DNA of 64,000 bases, taken from assembly GCA_964036045.1 (NCBI GenBank), contig OZ038388.1, forward strand, positions 3,164,935 to 3,228,934, written 5' to 3'. Shown here one piece after another: positions 1 through 11,699 of this stretch. The stretch's first letter is position 1. Each line of letters opens with the position of its first letter. This DNA is from Eutreptiella sp. 'Long Island Sound 2002' (lineage: Eukaryota; Euglenozoa; Euglenophyceae; Eutreptiales; Eutreptiaceae). The translations under genes and the position numbers were made by a program. The notes beneath the pieces were generated by a model. The model did no database searches, was not told the origin of the DNA, and worked only from the letters and a program-made list of their open reading frames with translations.

Positions 1-344
1 ATGTGCTAATCGGGAGCGCCTGAGTTTTTCCATGTTGGCAACTAAAGTCTTCATTCGTGTCAACTACATGAAGTTGTGCCACGCATGAGTATATCATTGC
101 CATTGGCATCCATCATATTGTTTGTGGACTTCGCCATTCCAATTGTGATGCGTCCATCAATGTCTTTCATCAAGGGCTTGGTTATAGGTGCCAGGATTCA
201 GTGCTATGATGTTATAGAACCTCCGCCTTCCCATTGGGACCATAAAATTCATAATTTTCATACTTTTCAAAAAAATCGAAAATTTCACGAAATTTTCACG
301 TTATATTTCACCTGAAATTTAAAATCCTCATATTTCACGAAAAT
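1..344. other. AT-rich intergenic stretch
   Basis: No gene is supported here. From about 245 to 345 the sequence is strongly AT-rich and repeats short blocks of the form ATTTCACGAAAATTTT, just beyond the stop codon of the minus-strand transposase remnant. It may be the 3' untranslated end of that transposon, but no terminal repeat could be defined. Confidence 0.4.
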
Positions 345-345
345 T

Positions 346-850
346 TTAAATCCTATAGGGGGGGTGACGGACTTGCCTCCGGACGCAAAGCTGTGTGAAA
401 TGCAACAAAATGCGGACTGACTGATGCAACTCATTGGGGCCGCCACGCCAGATGTTCCTAACCAAACCCCAATGCCACAACCGAGCAAACAGCTGCTCAA
501 TGCGTGCCCTGTACCACCCATGCACATCATTGTAACATTGTTGGCGGGCTGTCAAAGTGCCATTCTTTCTTCCAATGAATGGCACAATGACATGAATCCG
601 GCCTTTATAAGCACCATCATGGCCCCCAACTTCAAAATCAAAGAAATCACCTCGGGTACGAGAAGGTCCATACCCGTCCCAAATCAAAACATCTGCTGAT
701 GTCCCGGGGCCAAGGGGCAAATCCATATAATGTTGCCCAACATATCAACGGCAACCGTCACCTTGTAAACATGCGACGCATACTTAGGATTCCACAGGTC
801 TGCACTCCATATCCCGCCAATGGAACTGATGGGCATAGAGTCTGTGAAAT
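346..850 (-). pseudogene. PIF/Harbinger-type DDE transposase, C-terminal remnant
   Basis: Reading leftwards, one frame gives a catalytic-core strand (VAVDMLGN with its Asp near 745), then after one frameshift near 710 a 126-codon ORF (726-346). This holds PGTSADVLIWDGY, GHDGAYKG (Asp37, candidate second catalytic acid) and WYRARIEQLF (Glu77 in the R-x-R-x-E context typical of DDE_Tnp_4/Harbinger transposases), ending in a conserved tail with RILLHFTQLC. These families cut and paste DNA in the nucleus. The N-terminal half is missing: upstream the frame runs into a dispersed repeat at 870-1104. The frameshift and truncation make this a dead copy. A related C-terminal tail (SIRTLLHLTQLCIRR) recurs near 62.8 kb. 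Superfamily assignment is by motif recognition; ISL2EVE or another DDE_Tnp_4 relative is possible. Confidence 0.65.
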
Positions 851-869
851 GCGTCATAAAGAATGGAAA

Positions 870-1104
870 ATGGGGACAATGGTTGAAAAGACAAAATCAG
901 AAGTTCAAACCTACGCCGGGGGTCACCATGATGCACCACGCAACAAAGCGTAGATTCAAAGATTGTCCCGGTTTCCTCAATAGCACCGGAAGGTTGGGGC
1001 CCAAAAGAGGGCGGAAATGCTATGTCACCCCTGCATTCTCGGGGGTCCCCAACAAAGGGGACAAAATCAGAAGTCAAAACCTACGCCGGGGGTCACCATG
1101 ATGC
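870..1104. repeat. dispersed repeat, two partial copies 169 bp apart
   Basis: A block around CCTACGCCGGGGGTCACCAT occurs at about 907 and again at about 1079. The whole block matches, in inverted orientation, the tandem pair at 33860-34155. It contains a small palindrome (CCACGC/GCGTGG type) also seen at 55.5 kb. No coding role is visible. Confidence 0.75.
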
Positions 1105-4100
1105 TCCTAATATCTCAAAGTGTGGGTCTCTACTACAGCCAGGCGCCCAAATAGCTGCATTGTGCTAAGTGCACCCCCTTAGTGCACCCCCTGAAAGGCC
1201 ACTAGAGGGGCACGGGTCCCAAAAGATGCCCGGCGCGCGCGCGGCACGCTAACGTTCCCCCCTAGACTAAGTGTTATCAAAGCCACTTTCTTGAGGACCT
1301 AGATGGAGTACCGCAGAGGTGTCAAATCCACTGTTGATGGGGTGTATGATTTCCCAAGTACACCGTCGAGGTGTTTTGCTGTTGTGAGGTGGGAAAGGGG
1401 GCACAAAACTACGCTGCAACAAAAGCACGTGTGGTGTATTGGTCAAATGCAAACTAATGTCACAGTAATCTCGTCCATGGGCACTGTGTGCCAGTTCTCC
1501 TGTGGGACCACAAAAGAGAGCAGCCTCCTAACCCAAAAAATGCACAGTTTGGGAATTGCATCTAATACATCCCAAGTCCTGTTCTTCTAGTCAAGCCATT
1601 TGCCGCTCCGTATGCTCCAGATCTGCAATCCTCAAGCTATCCCTATGTGGTTTGTGTTGCGTAGTCTTTGAAAAGATCAGCGGCTGACCAGAGATATGCC
1701 TTGGTTTTCAGGTTTTCAGGTTCCCTGACTTTGCCTTAGGTGCACACCATATCCAACATTGCTTTACATACACTTCTGCCACTTGTCCACTTGGCTGTCA
1801 TCACTAGGCATTTAACGGGGCAACTATGCGTGCCATTAAAAGGTAAATGGACTTGTCAAGTATGTGTCCCATCTTAGACCCCCATCACCAATGCTCAGTC
1901 TGCTGGGCGTTTTTGAAGTTTCCAAACGAGGTGCCATAAGTTTTGCTCTGTGGGTTTGTGTCAGAAGACACTATACCACCGGGGGCTTATGGGTGTTGTT
2001 AGTGTGGGATCGTTAGATAGGGTGAGGATGCATTGTGCCAAATCCAATAGAATGCATGTGAGGAGGGCAAAGGGTGATGTGTGCTCCTCTATTTGCAAGG
2101 GCTGTCCATTGGGTCTATATTCACATTGGCCGGTCTATTATTCCATCTCCAATGGAGCGACGGTGTTTGCAGGCACCAATCGAGGTAAGATACGTGCCAT
2201 TTGGTGCCAGGTGTGATGGTATGGCACTGCTACCATGTGCAAAAACGCCGCCTGTGCCAAATATAGTCATTTCCATGCAGCCTCTTCTCTTCCTCACAGG
2301 TGGCCGTTTGTTCTGCCTCGTTTCCTCCCTACACATCACCCACTTGGCCATTGCTGGACCTGCACACCGCATCACTGTGTGGGCCTAATGTGTCTGTTGA
2401 GCCACTGTCCGTTGAGTCAGCTTGCATAGCAATATTGCTTGTGTCTCAGCTGTTGTCGCAGTAAGGGAGGCTTCGGACATCCTTGGGTGCATTGTTGCTC
2501 TCTTTCCTGGTCGCCGTTCTGGCTGCCTCTCTTGTATATCTGGATTGTTGTTGGGGTGTGCTGGACTGGTGGCTGCGGCGGTGGCCTTAGTCTGTTGCTC
2601 GTCATCGCAGTCACACATAATTAAAGGAATACAATCTACAGTCAATGTGTGGAGCCCAGAAGATTCTGGACATGTGCTTCCCGCTGTCTTCACCATACAA
2701 AAAGATCTTGCAAATGACATGGCGGATGTACAAATGGCAGGGGAAGGAAACCATGCAGAAGTGGGTGAGTAGGCCGGGACAACAGATCAACGCAACACAG
2801 CACACAACAGGCATAGACGTAGCGCCTGTGCGATAGGAGTGATTTCAGGCGCAACCAACCTCAAAACTACCAAGCACCAAAACTCGGCATACACACAGCT
2901 CGGTAGCAGCCTCATCTAGCTTGAGGCCTTATAGCACACAGCGCTCACGCTCATCCAACCCGTTGTGTGCTCAAGCCCCACTGACGCCTCCATTGCAACC
3001 CCACATCGCAATGAATACAAAGGAAATGAAGCATAACGCTCTCCCAATACAATATTCAAGGATGTCCAAAAGTGGCGCAGACCAGGGCATTTGATGCATC
3101 CAGACTGCCCTGCACCAAACTGCCAAAAAGCTTCCTTCCCATTCCCCAACAATAAATACACAAGAAAGAGTGCCACCTTGGCCAAAGTCATTATGAACCC
3201 CGTGAACCTTGCTATGAGAGTCATTGAACAAGGGACTGGTTGAGGATGCCTTGGATCTCTAGGTGCATGGTGACATGCTGCAGAGCGATGCAGCAGCACG
3301 CTGCTTGTGATTAGCCATGGGCCAAATTCTCGCGACTCTGGAGAGGCGTGGAGTCATGACTGCGGCGAAGTGTAGACCACTGGAGGAACAAAAGCTGGAG
3401 TGCTATGCGAGCAAGGCCTAGCAATGAAGTGTGTCGCGAAAGGGGACAGCAGGGCAGCGGGGAAGGGGGAAAATGAGGAGTTTCAAAAATTTCAAACTTT
3501 CATACAATTGAAGGCCGGTAGCTCAGTGCACCATCTGGCGGGGGATGGTCATCAGTCCACAATCCAACTGTGGGAGAATTAGGGACCAATGCCACGCCGA
3601 ATGCCATCCGAATGCTTGTACAAAGAGAACCGATTATTGCTGCCGTGAAGGACGCTGCAACAATACAACATGCCCCAGAAGGGCACCACCCCTGTATCAA
3701 CTGGTACAATTCGTCTGATTCAAATTGAGATATATAGTAGCGCGATACGGAATATTGCAATTCCAAAATGGTGGGCAAAGAGATGCGACATCTGACGGTG
3801 CGGTTATGTGTCTCCTCCAAGGAGTACAGGTGTTCATTCCTAGAGGGTCATGTCAGGGGGTGGCGGGATTCTAATGATCGGAATAGAGTCTTCAGTGGGT
3901 TTAGTGATGCACTTCTGTCGCGAACTCGGGAGATATCACGGGGGTGGCATGCAGTGTGAGCGGCATGCTACCAGAGAGGAAGAACTGCATTGCTCGCCTG
4001 GAGGGCACATATACACAATCACATCATATGCGGGGCACTATCCCCTCTCTGCGAGAATGCTACGGCGCCCAAAGGCCGCGGAGATCGCAAATCGCATACT

Positions 4101-4508
4101 TTCACACTCAGTCGGACCTGTGCCTCGTGCACCGTATTGCCGGAGCACCTGTGTGATGCAAACATTAAATACAATATCAATTATTTTCAGGTGTCACTCG
4201 CCGGAACAAGGCTGGAAGGAACGTTGAGTTGGGGGGAGGTCTGGACTGACAGAATCCCCATAATGCCTCTCATGCATTGCTTTACCGGACAAAAGCCACA
4301 TCACGCTCAGACGAATTCGGACACTCTCCCTGCCCCAGCTATCCTGGGGGAAACTTGGGCAAAAACCAGCTACTAGAGGGTTCGATTGGCCTTTCACCCC
4401 TAGGCCCTCCTGATGCCAACCGCAATCCGAAAGCCACGGGCCTTTGATCCAGAAGCAGCTGGGCCGCCTTCAACGAAGGAGCAACCAACCACACCTGAAT
4501 GAGCCCTG
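1105..4508. other. no recognisable gene
   Basis: Only short ORFs on both strands, none with a recognised motif or consistent frame over more than about 100 codons. The sequence is mixed composition, with short G/C-rich blocks near 1150-1260 and a tRNA A-box-like string at 3515 that was rejected. Nothing functional can be supported. Confidence 0.5.
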
Positions 4509-4766
4509 ATGTATGACGATGAATCAGAGCAACAGCCCGTGGACTGTCACTGTGGCCGCTTCAGCGGACCGGAACCTAAATTTTCGATGTTGAAAATCTG
4601 TTCCGGTTCACACTGCAGAAGGGGTGGGGCACAGATTGGGCCGAACGCCACTATTATTTGCGGCTCAGGTCGCCATGCCTCCAACGCCGTAGACTGCTGC
4701 TGCCCTCAACCACTGCTGAATGGTAGACTCCAGCTTCAAGCACTTCACATCATGGCCGGCAGCTGG

Positions 4767-5381
4767 CTAAAGCAGCAGCAAGAGCCAACCGACTGCCATC
4801 GGCACCAACGCCAGCCACTGGGGGGCCAAAAAGGAGGCGCCGTTGGGGCTGCCTTCAAAGAGAGCCGCGAAAGCGGTTGGGTATTGAACATGGGGAATTT
4901 GGAGGTGGCCCCGAATGGTCCTGGGCACCTTGGGAGAGGCGGAGTGGGGGTTCTTCTCCCGTTCCGGACGGCTTGGGTTGTTTGCAGGGGACAGAGACTT
5001 TGCAGGGGAGTGCAACGGCGCTGCTGCAACCGATGGTTTGATGCCTGCATCATGGCTGCTGCTGCTGCTGCTGCTGCTGCTGGCAGGTTGCGATGCAGTG
5101 GTCTTGGAAGGCAGGTAAAAGAGCATTGACGTCGAAGACGGCGATGCAGAGCTCTTAGGGTGTGGGTTGGTGCTGGCCTTGATGGGTTTTGGTGGTAGCA
5201 CAGTGCTGAGGGACGGGTTGGTGGAAGATTTGGGCAGGAAGAAGAGCATCGACGTCGAAGACGGTGACGCAGAGCTCTTGGGATCAGCTTTGGGGAGCGG
5301 GTTGGTGCTGGCGTTGGTGGTAGTGCGTTTTGGAGGTAGTAAATGGCTGCGGTCAGGGCTGGGCTCCGGGCGATTGCCCAA
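4767..5381 (-). CDS. hypothetical Ser/Pro/Thr-rich protein (uncertain)
   Basis: A 204-codon minus-strand ORF, unrecognised. Its N-terminal half holds two copies of a segment with SASPSSTSMLF about 42 residues apart (the DNA is a tandem duplication at 5100-5340), followed by a polyserine run encoded by the reverse complement of a (CTG)n tract at 5058-5082, then a more mixed C-terminal third. No signal peptide or membrane segment is evident. A plus-strand ORF of similar length (4509-5129) overlaps it, so which strand, if either, is coding cannot be decided from sequence. Low-complexity composition keeps confidence low. Confidence 0.25.
   Translation of the reverse strand: MGNRPEPSPDRSHLLPPKRTTTNASTNPLPKADPKSSASPSSTSMLFFLPKSSTNPSLSTVLPPKPIKASTNPHPKSSASPSSTSMLFYLPSKTTASQPASSSSSSSSSHDAGIKPSVAAAPLHSPAKSLSPANNPSRPEREKNPHSASPKVPRTIRGHLQIPHVQYPTAFAALFEGSPNGASFLAPQWLALVPMAVGWLLLLL
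5100..5340. repeat. 127-bp tandem duplication
   Basis: Two adjacent copies sharing GACGTCGAAGACGG and GCAGAGCTCTT at the same relative positions, about 127 bp apart. The neighbouring (CTG)9 run lies at 5058-5082. Confidence 0.7.
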
Positions 5382-5449
5382 TTGCTGTCCGTGATCTCAT
5401 GTCCAGGGAATCAAAGTCTACCACCCCATGGAGCTTACCCAGCCACGGC

Positions 5450-5467
5450 GGGGGGGGGGGGGGGGGG
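5450..5467 (+). repeat. poly(G) tract, 18 bp
   Basis: Uninterrupted G18. It is one of at least eight G or C homopolymers of 16 bp or more in this window. Confidence 0.95.
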
Positions 5468-7370
5468 CTGGACCCTCCCTGTCTTGTGTGACTGCATGAC
5501 GGTCGACAACAGGAGTTGCAAGGGGACATGCATGAGCATGAGCTTAACTGCCATGGGCATGACCACACACCTCAAAGGAACACACCCACCACTTATTTAT
5601 GCACAACCTGCGGGCCTGACATCAGACTGGCACCTGAAATACACCGTAACCATGCAAACACCGACAACACATGCCCATAAGCATATTTCTGGTATCATTG
5701 TTAGTGCAGTTTTGAATGTGCATCCCTTCCTTCACACCTGGCTGGGTTGCCTGCTGAGCCTCACATCCTGGTCGCAGCTGGCTATACTATCAGGGTACAG
5801 CAGAAGTACTGTTTTGCGCGCACTGCACTCGGCGGTGCCACGCGTCATCAGCAGGACACCATGGGACGTTGACAGCACACTCCAATGGTGCTGCCATGCC
5901 ACGTATATTTTACCGTGCACACGAGATACCCTATTTTTCAGGCTACACAGATGGCTACAGGGCCAGACAGTTTGGTCTGACCAGGCATATGCCTCGTGGC
6001 ACATGCCACATGCTGGGCCGTGCAGCCAGTTTTGCGCCGACTGGTGCCATGATTTTCCCATCCTCTCTTACCTTACCCCATTGCTGGATCCGTCGACATC
6101 AATCCGTTTGGGGCCTCGGCCCCGGGGGGAGGGGTCTCTGGCGTTTCCTGTTGTATGTGAACTCAGTGACAGGTTGACTGATTGATCCGGTGAGGCCTGC
6201 ATAGCGATGGTCTTGTACGTACCGCCGCGTCCTCACTGCAGTTCGCTTTTTCAGTGGTCCGTCCACTGGCATCTTTGCGTCCTTGTTGACAGAAAGGTAC
6301 CTATGGTCTTATAGGCCACTGACGAGCCACATTTCTTTCTGCGCTTTGTGCTGATCGCGTCTTGTGCTCACGCACCATAGCCCAGAGTTCCTTCGGGGGG
6401 GGCTCCGGCCGTGCCGTGCCACGGTGCCGCCACATATGGTGTGTCGTGTCACACGGGGCCGCCGCTGTGTCGTGTTGTGTGAGGGTGATCGGCACTTGTG
6501 TCACCTGTGTCACCTGTGCTGGCCGTGCCACCATGACACGGAGAGGGGGGGGGGGGCATCGGAAAGTGTGCCGCGGCACGTGCCGTGACATTCATTCATT
6601 CATTCTGTGGCGGCTTATTCCCCCGCCTGGGCTGTGACATGGGTAAGCTCCCATGCCAGCTTAATAAGATGCAGTCCACTGGCCCCTAACGCACAGGGAG
6701 CGCTAATTTCCATGGTGCCTGACGATGTGAAAAGTCACAACACCTCAGGCTGACCCCCTCTGCTGTCACATCCAACCTACAGACATATACTAAGTTGTGT
6801 ACAGCCATGCAGTACCCACGAGCCTGGTGGGAACCCACCTGCCGCAAGTGCTGTTTGAAGTGAGGACTGCCTGTGGGAGGCAACACCGATCAATGATGTG
6901 CATATCACCCCTGGGGGCCTGCACTGGGCCCCCAGGGGGACGCCCTCATGGCTCCTATGCCCGCATTTCGGGCGTCCCCCACTGCCTGTCGCGTGAACAT
7001 CTGTGTGCGTAGAGTATGTGGACCAAGGTTGACGCCCAGCGATTGTTTTACCTCGTGTTTTTGGCGCGAACGAACAACATCGCATGTGCGTGAAATGCTG
7101 TTTCAATAAGGATGTTGGAACCATTGTACATGAATTTTGCTTGTTAATGTGTCTCCATCAACCAACATTCGTATCACAGAAATTGTTGCAACATTGTGGC
7201 GGCTTTGTTCGAGCACTTGTCTCCGCGTGCTTGCAAACTGCCCTCCCTTGCCACCTGACGAGTGATACGGGTGCCTTGACGGCCTTCATTCCGATATCAT
7301 TTATAACACACATTGCTGGTTCAATATGTTGCTTTGTACTTGCACTATGTCACACTTATATTTGGAGGTT
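5468..7370. other. no recognisable gene
   Basis: No ORF with recognised motifs. It contains a short dispersed repeat (6288-6400), a run of G at 6545 and four CATT/ATTC repeats near 6590. Nothing else is supported. Confidence 0.45.
6288..6400 (+). repeat. dispersed repeat, partner at 54549-54660
   Basis: About 113 bp almost identical in the same orientation to 54549-54660, beginning ACAGAAAGGTACCTATGGTC and ending TTCCTTCGGGGG. Divergence is concentrated in a 25-bp central block. Function unknown. Confidence 0.85.
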
Positions 7371-7377
7371 ACGTTTT

Positions 7378-7640
7378 TGGATCATTTTTGTGAACATGAG
7401 TTGGTGGATCATTCCTTTTTTGGAACTTACATTTTTGGATCACATTTTTTCCACACAAATTGGTGGATCATTTCTTTTTTGGAACTTGGCGAACCAAAAA
7501 TGATCCAAAAATGTAAGTTCCAAAACAGAAATGATCCACCAATTTGTGTCATTTCTTTTTTGGAACTTACATTTTTGGATCATTTTTTTTACACAAATTG
7601 GTGGATCAATGTGGTGCTTTGTACTTGCACCATGTGTTAC
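7378..7640. repeat. inverted/direct repeat cluster (hairpin-forming)
   Basis: A 35-bp arm at 7454-7488 (starting ACACAAATTGGTGGATCA) is repeated inverted at 7515-7549, with about 26 bp between. Further direct copies of TTGGAACTTACATTTTTGGA lie on both sides (near 7418 and 7561). The block could form a cruciform and looks like a nest of miniature elements. Small ORFs in it are shadows of the repeat. Confidence 0.8.
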
Positions 7641-7883
7641 TGTTACTCCCCATTGGATCATTTTTCTTGATGACGAATTGGTGGATCACGTGTCTGCATG
7701 GATGGTCCGGGAAATCGTGGATCATTTTGCTAGGCAGTGGGTGGGTGGGGGGGGGGGGGGTTATGGGGTAGGTGATCCGTGATCCGTGGATCATTTTTGG
7801 GGGGGGCTGTTTTTGGACCCCCGCAGATCAGTGATCCGCGGACTACCTACTGCACGTTGATTGTACGCATTTGTGTGTGATAG

Positions 7884-8080
7884 GCAACAAAGAAAGCGAC
7901 GAGAGCATGGGAATCAGCATTGTCATCCCCATCATGGCCGGTATAGCGGCGTTTTTTTTGACAGCTATCTGCGCTATTTGCGCTCTCCGCTGGTGGCGCG
8001 GGCACAAAAGGCGCAAGAGGGAGGCGTCCGCTACCAAGGAGCGTTTGGCCCCGGACCCCTATGCTCCATCAGCGCCAGCG
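7884..8080 (+). CDS. candidate exon: single-pass membrane protein segment
   Basis: An open segment between a plausible acceptor (GTGTGTGATAG before 7884) and donor (GCG/GTATGCC at 8081). It encodes about 65 residues: a short acidic stretch with Glu/Asp/Ser, a hydrophobic helix of about 22 residues (ISIVIPIMAGIAAFFLTAI), then a strongly basic stop-transfer patch (RWWRGHKRRKR) and a Pro/Ala-rich tail. This is the layout of the membrane anchor and proximal cytoplasmic tail of a type I protein. Neighbouring exons could not be joined confidently, and the family is unknown. Confidence 0.45.
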
Positions 8081-8528
8081 GTATGCCACCGCAAATGGGA
8101 TGAGTGTTTATGTTTTCATACATTTTAAGCATGTTTTTCTAAAGCCCACCTTACCAAAGGAATGTGGGCAATGTGTCATGTCATGACATTATGTGGATGT
8201 CTCGTTGAGGAGTGTTTTGTTGCTCCGCATAGCTCCCTTGGGCTATGTTGCTTCGGGGAGATTAGAGGGAAGAGACCGCAAATTTGGAGGCGCAAACCGC
8301 ACAATTGCCCATGACCCATTGAACTTGATTGGCATCCATAGCGTCGTCTTTCATGTAGTCAAGAAGAGCATGACCAGATGGCACCCACGTGTTCAAAATA
8401 ATGTTCCCACACAATACACCGCACGGACCTCGTATTTCCTACCCAGTGTGATTTCCGAATTGTGCGGCTGGCTATGACTATGCACAAGGTGCACAGTTTC
8501 CTGACATCCCCCTGGTTCTCCTGTCCAG

Positions 8529-8991
8529 GTTCAAGGATAACATATACCTGCTATGCGCCAATATACCCCCACACGTCCCCCCCGCGCTACGTGCAGGAGT
8601 GGGTCATTTGCTGCGCCTTGTGTACGGTGTTGCACTGAAGTGGGAGACCGGTGGGTGCGTGGTCCATTGGGGGGAGGGCAAGCTGTCGTCATCCTCCACA
8701 GGAGACATTGTGCTACTGCGCAAGGCGTGCACATTGTCCCTCACAGAGACCCAATCCGTGCAGAGTGGTATATGTGGGTGGACCGTGACAGCCCACACGC
8801 GAGGCTTGTCTGGCGGTCCTAGTTCCCAGGGCTACTGCAATGTGTATGGTACAGTCTGCAGCCCGATTCCCTCCGCGGTTTGTCATGTGGGGGGTGGGCT
8901 GCAAACAGTACCCCAACCAGTGGTGGATAGGAAGGTGAACACAAGGGACATGCGTTTCATGTACATTGTGTCTTCAGATTTGGACCAGTGA
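8529..8991 (+). CDS. candidate terminal exon, possibly reverse-transcriptase-like
   Basis: An open frame of 154 codons starts just after an acceptor-like CTCCTGTCCAG and runs to a TGA at 8989. The first residues are FKDNIYLLCANIPP, followed by VYGVALKWETGG and HWGEGKL. A split Arg codon before Phe would make R-F-K-D-N, which resembles a variant RT motif C (RYxDD) followed by the downstream palm strand seen in Penelope-like elements, but the second Asp is Asn and no other RT motif was found upstream. It is coding-like without frameshifts over its length. It could equally be the last exon of an unrelated host gene. Confidence 0.4.
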
Positions 8992-9354
8992 TCAGCTCTT
9001 GTTTTGCTATTTGCCGCATGTCTCCTTTAACAAATTCACCTCGGCATGCGGTTAGCGCCCCCCCCGCACCTCTTGAAACTCCCCATCGTGCTTCGTCGCT
9101 TTTTCTCTCTTGCTTTGGGAAGTGGGCTCTTGGAACGGTACAATAAAAAAAATCACACTCTTGAGAGTAACCTGTTATCCGTCGCTCTATCGGCTAATGC
9201 ACTTTGCGGCATTGGTTCCAACTACCTTATCCCCTAGACCCCTAGAGAGAACAAACGGGCCTCGTTTCGTGGATGGCCACGACCACACGTGCACGTGATC
9301 TAGCTCAGCCTTGCAGTAACCACAGAGACAAAGGAATTTTGGCTCAATCACCCC

Positions 9355-10077
9355 ATGTGCGCGCCTTTTCTTTGTGCTATGGATCGGGAGAGGCTGAGAC
9401 GGTGGGTGGATCTTCCCTGTGAGCCAAAGAATTCAAGGCAAACGCAGAAGCATGTGTTTGATGACCTCCCACCCACCACCAACAGGCTAGAAGGGCATGT
9501 TCAGGTGTGCAATGTACGCATTTCCCGAGGGTTCCTCATCGTTCGACAAGTAAGCCATGGCACAAGGGGAAAGGGTGAACCCACCCTGAGAAGCAAAAGC
9601 AACGGCAGTGCAAGGTTTGTCCATGCAGCCCAATGTGGATTTGGAACGCAATGCCTTGGGATATGCTGGTGGACCTTGCAGGTGAATCAAGGGGTCGGTG
9701 AAGTGGTTGCCATAGAAGCGTGGGATCCCACTCGGTGGTTTATGGTGACGGACATCGGAGCCCTTTCAATTTGGCCAGAGCGGCAAGAAAAGGGCGAACC
9801 ATTGTGCACTCTTGGGGTGGGTACGTCGTTCGAGGCCATTGGTCAGTCTAGCAACTGGTTGCAGGTGTGCTTGCTGGGGCAGGTTTCTGCAACATCCCTG
9901 AAACACGCTGCCCCCCCCCCCCCCCCGAGTGCAAATCGCTCTCGTCTCCCTGCTTACATATATGCCATTTCTGGTTTCCTGTTTATGCCGCTTCCCCCCA
10001 AACAGAGTGTGCAGAACATGCGTATGATCAACCCATCCATGTACATTGGTACAAGCCCACAACGACTGTGTGTTTGA
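9355..10077 (+). CDS. hypothetical ORF crossing a poly(C) tract (doubtful)
   Basis: A 240-codon ORF without recognised domains. Residues 186-191 are polyproline encoded by the C16 homopolymer at 9911-9926, where length variation would shift the frame, so continuity past this point is fragile. The first 180 residues have no low complexity. No clear start context or neighbouring exon was seen. It is kept only because it is the longest ORF in this 10-kb block; it may be chance. Confidence 0.2.
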   Translation: MCAPFLCAMDRERLRRWVDLPCEPKNSRQTQKHVFDDLPPTTNRLEGHVQVCNVRISRGFLIVRQVSHGTRGKGEPTLRSKSNGSARFVHAAQCGFGTQCLGICWWTLQVNQGVGEVVAIEAWDPTRWFMVTDIGALSIWPERQEKGEPLCTLGVGTSFEAIGQSSNWLQVCLLGQVSATSLKHAAPPPPPSANRSRLPAYIYAISGFLFMPLPPKQSVQNMRMINPSMYIGTSPQRLCV

Positions 10078-10189
10078 CAGTAAGAGATCTGTAATGTTCG
10101 TCCGTCTGTCTGTCCAACCATCTCTGTCTGTCTGTTCCAGTGGCCATACGTCTAGCCGCAAACCACGGGGACCATCTACAAACCATGGC

Positions 10190-11355
10190 TCAGTGAAATC
10201 TGTCTCGGGTGCACATGTTCATCATCTGAGCAACACCCCCATGAACAATCCACCCATTGTGCATTCTATAAAGTATTTGTGCCGATGCCACAGATACATG
10301 CGTTGTAACCCGTGGCATATACCACAGATATCTCTTGTGGTCGTGCCATGACCCGACGATATTAGCTCGCAACCTTGCACACTCCCCACGAACACCCTTC
10401 CATGTGAGCCGCCTGCAAAACACATTTGTGAATGGAACAAATCCGAAACAAGGTTTCTCTCATGGAGCTTCAAGTAAGCTCTCTACAAACTGCGAAAGAA
10501 TTTCAGCTGCCTCGGTGACCCAATCCTTGTCTTTGCAATGATAAATCTCGAGAGTTCGTACTTGCATTCCCAAGTATTAGGCAGCATCCACCAAAGAGAT
10601 TGAGGGGTAATTTGCCAATGGCAACCCTCCTTGAGATGTCCTTGAAAGTAATCTTCCGGCCATGGACCTTTGCCACCCATTGTGCAGTTTCCCTGCTGCT
10701 CTTCTTGGTGCCCTGAGGGAGGCAGCCAATTTTTTCATGAAATTCTTTGTGATGCTGACCTAGTGAGGATGTGAATTTTGAAAATCCTCATGGGGTGCAA
10801 GGGCACAACGTCGTGGTCCTCGGGTACCGAATGGGATTCCGTGCTGACACCTTTGAAAAAGTGTTGTTGGAATGTTTCGAACTGTGCATTAAGGCGAATG
10901 GGGACAAAGTGTTGACACCTCTGATCGCCAACACCACTTCCTTGGTTTGCACCTCGTCTGTGGCATCAAGGACACGACCCCTCCCAATACATGCATTGAT
11001 GAATTTGTTGTACTCACGGAAGACAATTTTGTTTGATGGTGTGATTGCGTTGGTTCCCGGCGCTTGACTGTAAACTCGCCCAAGCCCATTCACATCTGTC
11101 CGAAAATTTTGGGGCTTTTGAAGTTGCATCCTCAGTCTCTCTTCACAAAACTTGGCCCGATCTCTCAAGCAACTAGTTTGCTTTATTTTCGCTTCGACAA
11201 GAGCATATTTGCCAAGACCAACAAGCCTTGTCTGATGCATCATACATGGCACCCTTCTTCTGCTGCACCTTTTCAAACTCAAGAGCCAGATTGATGGCAC
11301 CCATCTCAATTTTCATTCTTCCTTTTGGTTGGGCATTGATCTCAACGTCATCCAA
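10190..11355 (-). pseudogene. decayed minus-strand reading frame, family unknown
   Basis: Several minus-strand ORF pieces follow one another with frame changes: 11355-11173 (starts MDDVEINAQPKGRMKIEM), 11309-10788 (174 codons, includes FCEERLRMQLQKPQNFRTDV), 10680-10483 and 10473-10190. Together they read like one interrupted gene of about 1.1 kb rather than random sequence, with charged, non-repetitive composition. No domain was recognised. Frame breaks near 11200, 10780 and 10480 argue for a pseudogene or a gene with short introns. Confidence 0.3.
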
Positions 11356-11699
11356 AAGGTCTCCGAATATGGGTGCACCCTTCTTGTGACAGAAGACGTG
11401 CTAACCTCATGTCACTGGCCTTTTGTGTTGTGTGCTCCTTGTGCTTGTGAGGATTGGGACCCAGTGACCAGCACCCATCAACGTAACAAGAAGACCATGG
11501 TGTGCACTGAGTGTTTTATCTTGACAAAAATATCAGAAGCAGTGTGTTGAGCTAATGAACCAGTGCACCTGCGGGAGGGTATACTGGCAATAGTGCCCAC
11601 TGGGGAGTGTAAACCCACATGAGCAGATCCGGAACTCCAAGTGACGCGCTGCCCCTTGGCACCATTGACTGTGCTGCAGTCAATCTGCCACTGCCCGGG

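Noticed and set aside
3513-3585. tRNA-like start (GCCGGTAGCTCAGTGC)
   Set aside because: The A box looks right, but there is no GGTTCRANNCC B box at the right distance and no closing acceptor stem.
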